Counted from the first letter of the stretch, positions 7,696 through 16,932 are shown. The stretch: DNA of 56,774 bases from Prolixibacteraceae bacterium (GCA_018648265.1 JABGRN010000026.1:1-56774); one strand, 5' to 3'. Made by a program: numbers and translations. Notes: generated by a model from the letters alone, not told the origin.

Positions 7696-9528
7696 CTATT
7701 TATTACTTGCCTCCATTAAATACTTGCCAAAACGCATCGTGAAATCATATTTACTTTTGGATGCTATTTGTGCAATTTCTTTTACTTCATCATTTCGAAT
7801 ACCCGTTTGCTCGATTGCATTTATGGCATACATTCCAACAATCAGGTTTTTATGATTTACCTCTTTGCCGAGAGCTGGAATTGGATTGTAAGTCTGGTCG
7901 ATTTTATAGAGAGCCAGATTTGCAGCAATTCGTACCGAAGGGTTTTTGTCTTGTGTTAATGCCGTAACCTGTACTTTGGCAGAATTCACCTTATTTACTC
8001 CAAGCCAGGTAACAGCCCAGTATCTTTCTGAAGGTTCTTCCGCTTTTATTTTTTCCAATAAAACTGCATTGTTTTGCTTTTCTCCTGATTCAATAATTTG
8101 AATTAATCGCTTTTGAATATCAGTTAATTCCGGCTGTTTCATTGCAGTATATTTGTTACCATATTTTTTACCAAGGTCTTCCAGAATTGGTTCAGGTATT
8201 AATCCGGCATCATTTGTTTCGTCCATCCATTTGTACAAAACAGACCTCATTTTCATTAATTCCGATTTGTATTTTGAGTCGGCTGCAAGATTATTTATTT
8301 CATAGGGATCGTTTTCAAGGTTATACAATTCCTCAACCGGACGAGTTGGTTGATAAAATCTTGCTTGCAATTCATTTAATTTCCCTGAATTAAAAAGCTC
8401 GCGCATGTGTTTGCTAATTTCTTTTCCATCTTTATATTGATTTCGCTGGGCATGTGGGCGATAACTTAAAAAATTTCTAATATATTTAAATTTCTCGGAG
8501 CGAACAGAACGAATAATCTCAGTGGTTTCATCGCAGCGATCACGACTGGAAAAAACGTATATCTGCTCTTTATAATCATCCGAAAAAATATCATTTCCCT
8601 GAATATTTTCAGGAATTGGCAGCCCCGCAAAAGCCAGTGAACTTGGCAAAAGATCAATTTGCATTACCTGGTCTTTTCGAACAATTCCCTTATAATCGTT
8701 ATTAGGAAATTTTACGATGAGTGGCACTTTAGTTCCTTCATCGTAAAGAAATTGTTTTCCGCGCATGTGTGAAACTCCATGATCCGTAAGAAAAAATATT
8801 AGTGTATTATCGTAAACTCCTGCCTTTTTAAGGTCTGCAACAATTTGATCTAAATCCTCATCGGTATCTAACCACGAACCCAAATATTTCTTCCAGTCCT
8901 CTCTCATCAAGTCATCTTCGTAATAATATGGAGGAAGTTTAAAATTCTCTGTTTTGGCAATTCTGCTACGGTTTTTTCCTCCTTTAAGTTGAATCTGACA
9001 GAAAAAGGGTTTTCCCTCCGGTGATTCTTTCCAGGAAATTCCATCATAAATATTTTTTTCAACAAAATTATAATCCGTTTTCCCGACTATGTTTGATATT
9101 TTTCCATTACACGAGAAATAACCCGCATCTTCAAAAAGTTGACTTGCTATTGGGATTTCCTTAGGCAGAATATAACTTTCATAATAATCTGTATTTTCTC
9201 CCCCTTTCCCGGTATTTCTTTGACTTCGGTGATTATGTGCCCCGGAAGTGGTTTGAAACATTCCGGTTACAAGTGCCGAGCGACATGGAGAACATACCGG
9301 ACAAGTGACGAAAGCATTCTCAAAACGAATTCCTTCGCTTGCCAGTTTATCAATTGTAGGAGTTTGAATTGCCGTTTCGCCATAACAACTTATATGGCAC
9401 GAAGCATCTTCAATAAAAATCCACATTATGTTGGGTTTTCCACTTTTGGTTGAGGAAAAACCTGAAATACTTAAAAGAATTATTCCCAAAAGTAATAACG
9501 ACTTAATTCCCAATTTAGATGTTTTCAT
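7696..9528 (-). CDS. Cys-type sulfatase with C-terminal HEAT-like repeats
   Basis: This is a 610-residue exported sulfatase. The signal peptide ends near residue 27. The metal site is EDASCHISCYG, and the formylglycine motif is CSPCR with Cys79 (note the second Cys at 82). FFLTDHGVSHMRGKQ carries the other metal ligands. After about residue 470 the sequence changes to helical repeats (RYWAVTWLGVNKV, NPSVRIAANLALYKI) resembling HEAT repeats, which are not part of the catalytic domain and probably bind a partner or substrate. This two-domain build is known in some Bacteroidota sulfatases. The 181-bp gap upstream contains a dispersed hairpin repeat. Confidence 0.88.
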   Translation of the reverse strand: MKTSKLGIKSLLLLGIILLSISGFSSTKSGKPNIMWIFIEDASCHISCYGETAIQTPTIDKLASEGIRFENAFVTCPVCSPCRSALVTGMFQTTSGAHNHRSQRNTGKGGENTDYYESYILPKEIPIASQLFEDAGYFSCNGKISNIVGKTDYNFVEKNIYDGISWKESPEGKPFFCQIQLKGGKNRSRIAKTENFKLPPYYYEDDLMREDWKKYLGSWLDTDEDLDQIVADLKKAGVYDNTLIFFLTDHGVSHMRGKQFLYDEGTKVPLIVKFPNNDYKGIVRKDQVMQIDLLPSSLAFAGLPIPENIQGNDIFSDDYKEQIYVFSSRDRCDETTEIIRSVRSEKFKYIRNFLSYRPHAQRNQYKDGKEISKHMRELFNSGKLNELQARFYQPTRPVEELYNLENDPYEINNLAADSKYKSELMKMRSVLYKWMDETNDAGLIPEPILEDLGKKYGNKYTAMKQPELTDIQKRLIQIIESGEKQNNAVLLEKIKAEEPSERYWAVTWLGVNKVNSAKVQVTALTQDKNPSVRIAANLALYKIDQTYNPIPALGKEVNHKNLIVGMYAINAIEQTGIRNDEVKEIAQIASKSKYDFTMRFGKYLMEASNK

Positions 9529-9657
9529 AGCTTGTTTACTTTAAAAAATTACTTACTATTTCTTTATAAAGTTTTACTCTTTCTTATTATGTATTGGCAC
9601 ACTTCGACTTCGCTCATTGTGACGTTCTGATCGTTTTCGCGATTTCACTTTGTCGTC

Positions 9658-9678
9658 ATGCTGAATTTATTTCAGCAT
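9658..9678. repeat. ATGCTGAA...TTCAGCAT dispersed hairpin
   Basis: An 8-bp perfect stem (ATGCTGAA / TTCAGCAT) with a 5-base loop lies in the gap between two sulfatase genes. A second copy with the same stem lies at 20737-20757. The surrounding GTCATGCTGAA context is common as an intergenic repeat in Bacteroidota. It could attenuate transcription between the two sulfatase genes, but no T-run follows on either strand. Confidence 0.55.
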
Positions 9679-9709
9679 CTCTATTCATAATCTCACAAAA
9701 CGTTTATTC

Positions 9710-11239
9710 TTAAAAATCAGCCACATTTTTAGGCCTTTCCGGAACTCCTTCTTTTTTCATTCTTTGTACAAACTCTTCGCTTGTTTCTCCCGGGCTTGGC
9801 CAAACATTACTTGGAGTGTGTTCCACTTTCATAATATCATTTATTTTTTGGGCTATTTCAGGAAATTCAGCAGAAAGATCATTGTCCTGCATTGGATTCT
9901 TTTCTAAATCGTAAATTTCTAATTTTCCATCGAAATTTTTATACCCGAACCAGTTCCCCATCCGAACCGACTGTTCTTCTTTGTATTCCCAATAAAGAAA
10001 ATCATGCTTCTTTTGCTTTTCTTTTTCACCCAATAAAGTTGATAAAATAGAAATCCCATCTAAATTCTCTGGAGGATTTACTCCAACGATTTCTGCCGCC
10101 GTTGGTAAAAAATCCCACATTGCCCAAATATGGTCGCTGGTTTGTCCCGGCTTGATTTGCATCGGCCAACGAGCAATTCCAGGAACATGAAATGCACCAT
10201 CGAGAATGTCACCTTTTTGACCGGCACGTGGAGATTCGTTGTTAAAAAAGGTTTTTGTGGGAGTCTCCCCATCCTTTGAGTTTCCGTTGGTGTTTCCATT
10301 GTCTGAAGCAAAAACAACCAGTGTATTTTCATCGATATTTAATTCTTTCAGCAATTGCATTAATTTGCCAATTTCGGTATCAACACGGGTAATCATTGCA
10401 GCATAAACTTTATGCGATTGCGCCCATTCTTTATTGTTGTAAATACCTAACTCGGGAACTTCGTACACACCGTGTGGCGGAGTGTAAGCAAGATACAAAA
10501 AGAAAGGATTGTCTTTGTTTTCGCGCACAAACTCCAACGATTTTTCGCAATACACATCGAATGCATATCTTGCTTTAGATGGATCATCAATTCCCAAAGG
10601 TTGACAAATTCCATTTTCATCGTAGGTTTGCTCACCCCTGTAATTTTCGTAAATATGGTGTGTGCCATTTTCAGGAAAATAAACCCGCTCGGTATTGTGG
10701 TATAAAAACTCGGGATACTGATTATGTGCATGTCGCTGATTCAGGTATCCGTAAAATTCGTCGAAACCCATTTTATTCGGAATACCGTACTGATTGTGCA
10801 AGGCAAGTCCCCATTTTCCAAATAAACCTGTTTTATAACCGGCTTCCTGCAACATCATTGCAACTGTATAATCACCTTCCTGCAACGCTTCGCGATAATC
10901 TTTATAACCGTTTCCACGAACCCGTGCATGGCCAGGATGCATTCCCTGCATCAGCGTTGAACGGCAAGGTGCACAAACTGCATTTCCGGCATAAGTATTT
11001 GTAAAACGCATGCCTTCTTCCGCCAATTGGTCGATGGCTGGAGTCTGGATTTTCTCTTGTCCAAAACAACCAATATCGCCATAACCCAAATCATCGACCA
11101 GTATAAATACAATGCTTGGCTTCTCACCATTTGCTTCTTCGTTTTGTTGTTGATTGCCCGATTTACTTGTACAAGCAAAAAAAAGGCTTCCTGTTAAAAG
11201 GAGAATAAAAGTTAATTTCAAGATTTTCATGGTTTTCAT
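9710..11239 (-). CDS. Arylsulfatase A-type Cys sulfatase, lipoprotein
   Basis: The 509-residue protein carries a lipobox FFAC (lipid Cys23). The metal motif ILVDDLGYGDIGCFG gives Asp49 and Asp50, and the formylglycine motif CAPCR gives Cys89, followed by TLMQGMHPGHARVRGN. The FASDNGNTNG segment completes the metal site. The length and order match arylsulfatase A-like S1 enzymes. As in the HEAT sulfatase, the motif has a second Cys at +3. Upstream on the same strand is the Gfo/Idh dehydrogenase gene with a 113-bp gap. The substrate is inferred only as a sulfated glycan from the neighbours. Confidence 0.9.
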   Translation of the reverse strand: MKTMKILKLTFILLLTGSLFFACTSKSGNQQQNEEANGEKPSIVFILVDDLGYGDIGCFGQEKIQTPAIDQLAEEGMRFTNTYAGNAVCAPCRSTLMQGMHPGHARVRGNGYKDYREALQEGDYTVAMMLQEAGYKTGLFGKWGLALHNQYGIPNKMGFDEFYGYLNQRHAHNQYPEFLYHNTERVYFPENGTHHIYENYRGEQTYDENGICQPLGIDDPSKARYAFDVYCEKSLEFVRENKDNPFFLYLAYTPPHGVYEVPELGIYNNKEWAQSHKVYAAMITRVDTEIGKLMQLLKELNIDENTLVVFASDNGNTNGNSKDGETPTKTFFNNESPRAGQKGDILDGAFHVPGIARWPMQIKPGQTSDHIWAMWDFLPTAAEIVGVNPPENLDGISILSTLLGEKEKQKKHDFLYWEYKEEQSVRMGNWFGYKNFDGKLEIYDLEKNPMQDNDLSAEFPEIAQKINDIMKVEHTPSNVWPSPGETSEEFVQRMKKEGVPERPKNVADF

Positions 11240-11352
11240 TTTTAGGTTTATTTTATGTCGTTTTTGAAAAAATATTCAATTAAAAAGTTTTATTGAATTC
11301 AAATATTCTTCCAGATTAGTATAAACATTTTTAGTTTTTCAAAACAAATTAG

Positions 11353-12348
11353 TTAAACAGTAATCCATTGTCCTTTTTTAGAACTAGTCACAACGGCATC
11401 AATTACTTTCATATTTCCAACGGCATCATCCAAAGGAGTTGGAACTGGTTTATCATCCAGAATAGCCTTTGAAAACTCATCTCCCTGCAAAGTGTATTGA
11501 TCTATCGGTTCAAAAGAAAATATTTCTGTTTTTTCTTTGGTACGCAGTGTTACTTTAACCGTTTCGTCCGGTGGTGCATTAACCGGGATATCAACTTCAA
11601 TGTGTCCTTTATCGCCGTAAATATTTGCACGTTGGTAAGGCATTAATTGAGTTGAACTGGTAAATGTGGAAGTTTTACCTGATGCAAAACGAAGCATTGC
11701 AGATGAGACACGGTCGGTTTTCATAACAGGATCGAAGTCCATTTCGCTAACCACTTTTTCAGGCTCCTCATTAAAAATAAATCGTGGAAACGAGATACAA
11801 TAACAGCCGATGTCCATTAAAGCACCACCACCAATATCTGACTGATTGCGAATATTATCTGGTGCTATGTTATAATAGGAGAAAAAGGAATGTATCGTTT
11901 TAACTTCGCCAATAGCTCCGCTTTGAACCAACTCTAATGCTTTTTGCCATTGTGGATGAAAGCGGTACATAAAAGCTTCCATAACTTTTATATGAGGGAA
12001 TTTTTTAGTAACCTGAACCAATTCTTCTGCTTCCTTTGCATTCATCGCGATTGGCTTTTCACAAAGTACATGTTTACCCGCTTCCAACGCTTTTATAGTC
12101 CAGGGAACATGCATGTGATTAGGCAAAGGGATATAAATTGCTTCAATATTTGGGTCGTTTAAAAGTTCCTCGTACGAACCGTAACGTTTTTCAATATTTA
12201 ATTCATCGGCAACTGAATTTGCCATTTCAAAATTACGCGAAGCAATTGCATCTACCTGAATGTACTTGCCTTTTTGCATGGCAGGAATAACTTTCTCCCT
12301 CCCTATTTTGGCAGTACTTAAAATTCCCCATTTGACTTTCGTTTCCAT
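11353..12348 (-). CDS. Gfo/Idh/MocA-family NAD(P)-dependent sugar dehydrogenase
   Basis: This is a 331-residue cytoplasmic-looking protein with no signal peptide. The N-terminal Rossmann fold starts WGILSTAKIGREKVIPA, and the family hallmark EKPIAMNAKEAEEL follows near residue 97. The C-terminal substrate domain contains SDIGGGALMDIGCYCI, a typical catalytic-loop form. Family members oxidise sugars, often at C3, using tightly held or free NAD(P). In Bacteroidota such enzymes work with DUF1080 3-keto-glycoside hydrolases and TIM-barrel isomerases, which lie on either side here. The exact sugar is unknown. Confidence 0.85.
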   Translation of the reverse strand: METKVKWGILSTAKIGREKVIPAMQKGKYIQVDAIASRNFEMANSVADELNIEKRYGSYEELLNDPNIEAIYIPLPNHMHVPWTIKALEAGKHVLCEKPIAMNAKEAEELVQVTKKFPHIKVMEAFMYRFHPQWQKALELVQSGAIGEVKTIHSFFSYYNIAPDNIRNQSDIGGGALMDIGCYCISFPRFIFNEEPEKVVSEMDFDPVMKTDRVSSAMLRFASGKTSTFTSSTQLMPYQRANIYGDKGHIEVDIPVNAPPDETVKVTLRTKEKTEIFSFEPIDQYTLQGDEFSKAILDDKPVPTPLDDAVGNMKVIDAVVTSSKKGQWITV

Positions 12349-12409
12349 TTTTTAGCTTTTTAAGTTGTTTTTGCACCACAGAAATTAACTATATTTTTTA
12401 GCAATAAGA

Positions 12410-13087
12410 TTATTCACTTTTTACAATCATAAAATGTTCTGGTTTAAGAGCGCTCTGTGTAACTTTTAAAGTTTTAATCATCCCGCTAAACCAACTTACT
12501 TTATTCATTCTACCTCCAATTGCAACTTTACCGGTTGGATTTATAAAATGTTTATCGTAAGCAATTTGTCCAGTCAACTGCTTTTCACCATTAATGTATG
12601 TTGTTAAATTATAGTCTTTGTAAGTAACAGCCGCATGAATCCATTTTTCTGTTGGGTGCAGCAAAGTTTTATCAATAAGTGCTAAACTGCTAGTGTCGCT
12701 TTTTAAAAAACCATCGAAATAAAACTTATTTTGTTCGGTTAAACGAAGTTCAATCATTAATCTTTTTTCGTCCGGATCATCGGGATCCTGAATATGAATA
12801 AATCTGGGAGCCGTATTATTTGGGAATGATGCATCTGGTTTGAATACAACTTCAACGGTAAATTCTTTTGCAGAGCCAATTGGATTAAAATCGACCAACA
12901 GCATATCTCCATCGCCATCAAATTTTACGGCTTTTCCGATTTCAGTTTCAACCACTTCCGGATTTCCAAAAACAGTAACGGCATGACCCCCAATTTCATT
13001 TAAATTATTAATCTCCCAATTTTCGACTTTTTCTGAATTGTATGAGAAAAAGAGAATCCATATTAATGAAATGAAAAAACTGAACAT
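12410..13087 (-). CDS. LamG/concanavalin-type carbohydrate-binding protein, exported
   Basis: This 225-residue protein has one N-terminal hydrophobic segment (residues 1-18, signal or anchor). The remainder is a single LamG jelly-roll: AVKFDGDGDMLLVDF, FTVEVVFKPD, MIELRLTEQNKFYFDGFL, WIHAAVTYKDYNLTTYINGE and GKVAIGGRM are the expected strands. No catalytic residues are visible. It probably binds glycan or helps display substrate at the cell surface. It lies between the double DUF1080 gene and the dehydrogenase gene, all on the minus strand. Confidence 0.75.
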   Translation of the reverse strand: MFSFFISLIWILFFSYNSEKVENWEINNLNEIGGHAVTVFGNPEVVETEIGKAVKFDGDGDMLLVDFNPIGSAKEFTVEVVFKPDASFPNNTAPRFIHIQDPDDPDEKRLMIELRLTEQNKFYFDGFLKSDTSSLALIDKTLLHPTEKWIHAAVTYKDYNLTTYINGEKQLTGQIAYDKHFINPTGKVAIGGRMNKVSWFSGMIKTLKVTQSALKPEHFMIVKSE

Positions 13088-13169
13088 CTTATGGTTTTAT
13101 TTATTAGAATACGTTTTTACAAAGACACTTTACTTTTTCATATTCTTGTTTCAAATTATCATGAATTGG

Positions 13170-14549
13170 TTACAACTCCCTGATTTTAACGCTTCTGAAA
13201 TCAACCTTATTACCATGCTCTTGCAATAAAATGTGCCCATCGGCTGCCTGACCAAAATCTGGCCATTTTTTGTACTTGCTATAAGCAACCAGAGCCCTAA
13301 ACATTTGCGAATGGCGGTCGTATTCAATCACTTTAATATTATTCAGATAATGTTCAACATGACTCCCATTTACAATTACACGTGCTTTGCACCAATCACC
13401 TGGATTTGCACCACGTTTCTTTTTATCGGGTTCAGAAAAACTGTGTGCGGTAATTAAATCGTAAAGCGATCCAACAGTACGGTTGGCACTTGTACCATTT
13501 TTGGCATCGGGATGCTTTTTGTCGTCGAGAATCTGAAATTCGCAACCAATTGCAGACCCCGCTCCTTTATTTAATTCAGTATCAACAAAATACTTAATTC
13601 CGCTGTTTGCTCCTTCGGTGATTTTAAAATCCAGCTCTAATTCAAAATTGCTGTATTTTTCAATGGTCACAATATCACCGCCTCCTCTTGATTCGGCTCC
13701 ACCCGATTCAATCGTACAAAGCTCGCCGTCTTTTATTTCCCAGCCTGCTTCAGGGAACTTATCCATTTTTGCGCCTCGCCATCCCTTGGTTGTTTTTCCA
13801 TCCCACAACAAACGGAATCCCTTTCTTTTTTCGGTTTCAGTCAATTCATTTTTCAGGAAACTAAATTCTTTTGCATGAGCTGCAACAGGCCAACGATTTT
13901 CATTAATATTTTCAGTTAAAATCCGTGGTCCTTTCCATCGAACAGTTAAACCGTCACGTTCTTTACTGTTCCCAATCGAATGCACCTGAAAAGCAACAAA
14001 TCCTTCGGCGGTCATATCATCAACAAGGTTGGTAACCTGGACACCGTTAATCCATGTTCTGATTTCATTGCCAACTGCTTCAATTCGGTATTTATTCCAT
14101 TCGCCGTTTTTAAAAGCTTGCCGGCCTGGTTCGTTCATTGTAACCGGGTAAATCCAGCCTCTTCTCGACTGATCAAAAATACCGCCACTCCACTTTCTTT
14201 CACCCGGGTCAATTTCACATTGATAACCGTGCACCTGTCCGTTTTTATAATCAGAAAAAGAATTGCTTCGGAATTGGATTCCTGAATTAAGCCCGACTTC
14301 TACTTTCACATCTACTTCCAATATAAAATCGGTGTACATTTCCTTCGTGCATAAATAGGTGCTCGGAGTTCCAACCTTGGAAATTCCGATGATTTCATCT
14401 CCGTTTACTTTGTATTCGGCTGTTCCATTTCTTTTTTCAAATTTATCAAGATTGCCGTCAACAAGGTTGGTCCAGTTTTGTGCATTTACACTTGAAATCC
14501 CAATTAAAACACTAACTACAATTGCCACTAAAATTCTAACTTTCTTCAT
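13170..14549 (-). CDS. Double-domain 3-keto-glycoside hydrolase (DUF1080), exported
   Basis: The 459-residue protein starts with a signal peptide ending near SVNAQ (residue 24). Two DUF1080 jelly-roll domains follow, at about 25-210 (WTNLVDGNLDKFEKRNG...) and 235-459 (LLWDGKTTKGWRGAKMDKFP...). Each carries the family's NSGI motif (GLNSGIQFRS and GANSGIKYFV). DUF1080 proteins hydrolyse 3-keto glycosides formed by Gfo/Idh/MocA dehydrogenases. The gene follows the pectate-lyase-like gene by 23 bp and precedes LamG and dehydrogenase genes, consistent with one operon. Whether both domains are catalytic cannot be judged. Confidence 0.85.
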   Translation of the reverse strand: MKKVRILVAIVVSVLIGISSVNAQNWTNLVDGNLDKFEKRNGTAEYKVNGDEIIGISKVGTPSTYLCTKEMYTDFILEVDVKVEVGLNSGIQFRSNSFSDYKNGQVHGYQCEIDPGERKWSGGIFDQSRRGWIYPVTMNEPGRQAFKNGEWNKYRIEAVGNEIRTWINGVQVTNLVDDMTAEGFVAFQVHSIGNSKERDGLTVRWKGPRILTENINENRWPVAAHAKEFSFLKNELTETEKRKGFRLLWDGKTTKGWRGAKMDKFPEAGWEIKDGELCTIESGGAESRGGGDIVTIEKYSNFELELDFKITEGANSGIKYFVDTELNKGAGSAIGCEFQILDDKKHPDAKNGTSANRTVGSLYDLITAHSFSEPDKKKRGANPGDWCKARVIVNGSHVEHYLNNIKVIEYDRHSQMFRALVAYSKYKKWPDFGQAADGHILLQEHGNKVDFRSVKIREL

Positions 14550-14572
14550 TTTATTTTATTTTAAATTTCTTT

Positions 14573-15985
14573 CTATATTTTAACCAGACTATTTAAGTAT
14601 TCTTCCAAATTTGTAAATCCGTCTTTATCCAAATCACCATTTCTATCTTTTGGATTTGAAGGATCAAGTTTATTTGCCTTTTCCCATTCGTTTGGCATTC
14701 CGTCATTATCCGTATCCCAATCTGCCGGTCTTTGAATTTCTTCATAAAAATCCCAACCGCCTACTTCGCTTTGTGAATCAATCATTTTACCGGTATTGTC
14801 AATTATAGTTTGAATAAAACGTTCATCAACCAAATCTCTTTCCAGAGAACATCCGCTGTATTTAAGGCACGATTCGTAAGCATCTTTTGCCGATTCGATA
14901 TTTGCGAGTTTGTAAATTCCGGCATCAAAAGGTTCTGAGGCCTCAAATACTTCTCGCGTTGTAGCCTGGTAATTTGAAGTGGGACCAAAACAAGCTTCAA
15001 AGTTCATAGCTGTATAATTATCTTCATTATATTCCTGCGGAAGACCATCGAAATAATTTCCTTCCAAAAATCCCTTTGAAATAGGGGAATCTCCATCAGA
15101 TTTAAATTGAATAGGAGGCATACCCTCTTCCATTGATGGCCCGGCTTTGTAATAGTTGCCCATCACATTTATTTGTTCTCCATCGATGTTATTGGAACTG
15201 CGCCAGTTATAATCCACGTTATTACAGAATTCTGTTACTTCGGGACCTCCACCAATTGAAGGATGCCTGCTTCTGCTACTTGCATAAATATTGTGATGAA
15301 TTGTTGCCTGCCCTTTTGGTTGTCTGAAAGAAGTACACATTCCGTGAGCACCTTTTTCGTGAATACTGTTGTTTAATGCTTCGCTAAAAATAATCCACTG
15401 AAGTGTTACATTTTTTAGTCCACGGAAGTCACCATTTCCGTCGATTCCCCAGCTTAGCGACAAATGATCCAAAATAATATCCTCGTTGTGGTTTATTTCA
15501 ATACAATCGAAACCAGAATTTGGTGGTTTGTTTTCGTCGCCCAAACGAACACGTAAATAACGCATGATTACTTGTTTCGAGTTATGAATTTTTATTGGAT
15601 AATCGGCGAAGGTTATTCCTTTACCCGGAGCAGTTTGTCCGGCAATTGTTAGATTAGAAACTTCTCTGATTTCTATATTACTTTTTAGTCGGATTGTTCC
15701 GGCAACATCAAAAACAATGGTACGTGGTCCGGTTATCGACTCAATTGCATCTCTAAAAGATCCTTCTCCTGAATCATTCAGATTTGTCACCCGATAAACA
15801 TCTCCACCACGTCCGCCGGTTGTGAATTTACCTGCTCCCTCTGCTCCGGGAAAAGCGATTGTTTTCGAAATTGTTGTTTCACTTGTTGAAGAAGTATTGG
15901 TTTTTTTGTTTCCAGTATTACAAGCAAAAATGAATACCAATGAAAATACTATAAAAGCACTCTGAAAAACTTTGATTTTTTTCAT
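14573..15985 (-). CDS. Pectate-lyase-like right-handed beta-helix lipoprotein
   Basis: This protein of 470 residues has a lipobox IFAC (lipid Cys22). The domain opens with FPGAEGAGKFTTGGRGGDVY, the classic start of Bacteroidota PL1-type pectate lyases, then runs through parallel beta-helix turns (GSFRDAIES, RTIVFDVAGTI, LTIAGQTAPGKGI, IMRYLRVRLGD, ILDHLSLSWGIDGN). Near the end, DTDNDGMPNEWE and DRNGDLDKDGFTNLEE are Asp-rich calcium-binding repeats. It should cleave an acidic polysaccharide by beta-elimination outside the cell. It is the first gene of the minus-strand cluster, so the operon promoter should lie just upstream, between 15986 and 16360. The substrate may not be pectin, given the sulfatases downstream. 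Confidence 0.82.
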   Translation of the reverse strand: MKKIKVFQSAFIVFSLVFIFACNTGNKKTNTSSTSETTISKTIAFPGAEGAGKFTTGGRGGDVYRVTNLNDSGEGSFRDAIESITGPRTIVFDVAGTIRLKSNIEIREVSNLTIAGQTAPGKGITFADYPIKIHNSKQVIMRYLRVRLGDENKPPNSGFDCIEINHNEDIILDHLSLSWGIDGNGDFRGLKNVTLQWIIFSEALNNSIHEKGAHGMCTSFRQPKGQATIHHNIYASSRSRHPSIGGGPEVTEFCNNVDYNWRSSNNIDGEQINVMGNYYKAGPSMEEGMPPIQFKSDGDSPISKGFLEGNYFDGLPQEYNEDNYTAMNFEACFGPTSNYQATTREVFEASEPFDAGIYKLANIESAKDAYESCLKYSGCSLERDLVDERFIQTIIDNTGKMIDSQSEVGGWDFYEEIQRPADWDTDNDGMPNEWEKANKLDPSNPKDRNGDLDKDGFTNLEEYLNSLVKI

Positions 15986-16360
15986 GATTTAAGTTGAATT
16001 TAGATTACGATTGTAATATTAATAAAAATAGGGAATTTATTATCATTTTTGAGATTGGTATGCTCTGAAATTAAATTCTATAATGTGATTTTTACAACCT
16101 AAAAATAACTGGTTTTTTAAGTCTTTGGTAAAAACGCAAAAGATTAGAGTTACGATTTACTTAAAATCAATAAGTTTTGATAAATGTCACAAAATTGAAT
16201 AATACTGTTCTTCCCGATTTCTGCCAATGTTAAGTTATAAAAAACTTTATTTTTTTTCTGAATAGTCCATTCTTTAAAATCAGATATCAAAAAACTCTAT
16301 TTCATAATTCCCTTAATTTTTCATTAACAATAATTTAGAAAGTTTAAATGCTATATTTGC
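15986..16360. other. Divergent intergenic region between glycan cluster and metal operon
   Basis: This AT-rich 375-bp stretch separates the first gene of the sulfatase cluster (minus) from the His/Cys-rich gene (plus) and must carry both promoters. On the plus strand TATATTTG at 16352-16359 matches the -7 consensus. No clear operator, regulator gene or structured RNA is seen, so the regulator of the glycan cluster must be elsewhere. Confidence 0.5.
16352..16359 (+). promoter_or_regulatory. -7 promoter element TATATTTG before the His/Cys-rich gene
   Basis: The box matches TAnnTTTG exactly but lies directly against the GTG codons at 16361 and 16364. A start of transcription about 7 bp downstream would make the message leaderless or force initiation at the in-frame ATG at 16403. 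The box could also be fortuitous. Confidence 0.35.
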
Positions 16361-16852
16361 GTGGTGAAATTGTTTAATCAAATATCGGTGGGTTTTTTGG
16401 GAATGATATTTCTACTATCATCTACCGGTATTATAATTTTCGAGTCACATTGTTCGTGTACAGGAAATGAGCAAATTAGCTTATTTGTAACTCCGGAAAC
16501 CTGTGAAACCAATTTTCACGAACATCATTCACATAATTCTTTAGGATTTGAAACGGAAACAAATGCACATGAATGTCACGAATGTTCTTCTCATACTCAG
16601 GATTGTGGCTGTGAATCTCCTGATGTAAAATATCTTAAATTGGTAAATCAATTGATCGACGAAGAAGTAGAGTTTGTAAAAGTTCATCCAGTTAAAATTT
16701 TTGTAGCAAAAGCGTTAATAAATTTTTCTTTCTCCGATGTTTTTACTTTAATAGAATCCAAAGAATATTATATAGATCCCCCAAAAAAAATCATTTCGTC
16801 TTTAGATTTTCTTGTTCAAATCCATCAACTTAAAATCCCTGTTTTAGCTTAA
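16361..16852 (+). CDS. His/Cys-rich exported protein, HYC_CC_PP-like, metal operon
   Basis: Up to 163 residues if it starts at GTG 16361; GTG 16364 and ATG 16403 are alternatives. The N-terminus is a signal peptide (VGFLGMIFLLSSTGIIIF). The mature part has clustered ligands: SHCSC, FHEHHSHN, AHECHECSSHTQDCGCE, then a C-terminal DPPKK. The layout recalls the Bacteroidota family named for its HYC, CC and PP motifs, though here the first motif is SHC. It probably binds or relays a soft or transition metal such as copper at the cell surface. The next two genes are a TonB receptor and an HMA-domain protein, which supports that role. No enzymatic function is evident. Confidence 0.7.
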   Translation: MVKLFNQISVGFLGMIFLLSSTGIIIFESHCSCTGNEQISLFVTPETCETNFHEHHSHNSLGFETETNAHECHECSSHTQDCGCESPDVKYLKLVNQLIDEEVEFVKVHPVKIFVAKALINFSFSDVFTLIESKEYYIDPPKKIISSLDFLVQIHQLKIPVLA

Positions 16853-16932
16853 AATTTTTATTTCATTAAAAATTAATTTTTAATGATTGAGAGTGATTAT
16901 GATATCATTTTTCTAATTTAAATTTTTAAGCA

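Noticed and set aside
9139-9453. Plus-strand open frames inside the sulfatase genes (for example 9139-9453, 13618-13878)
   Set aside because: They are antisense shadows of minus-strand genes with clear domains; no ribosome-binding site or family features.
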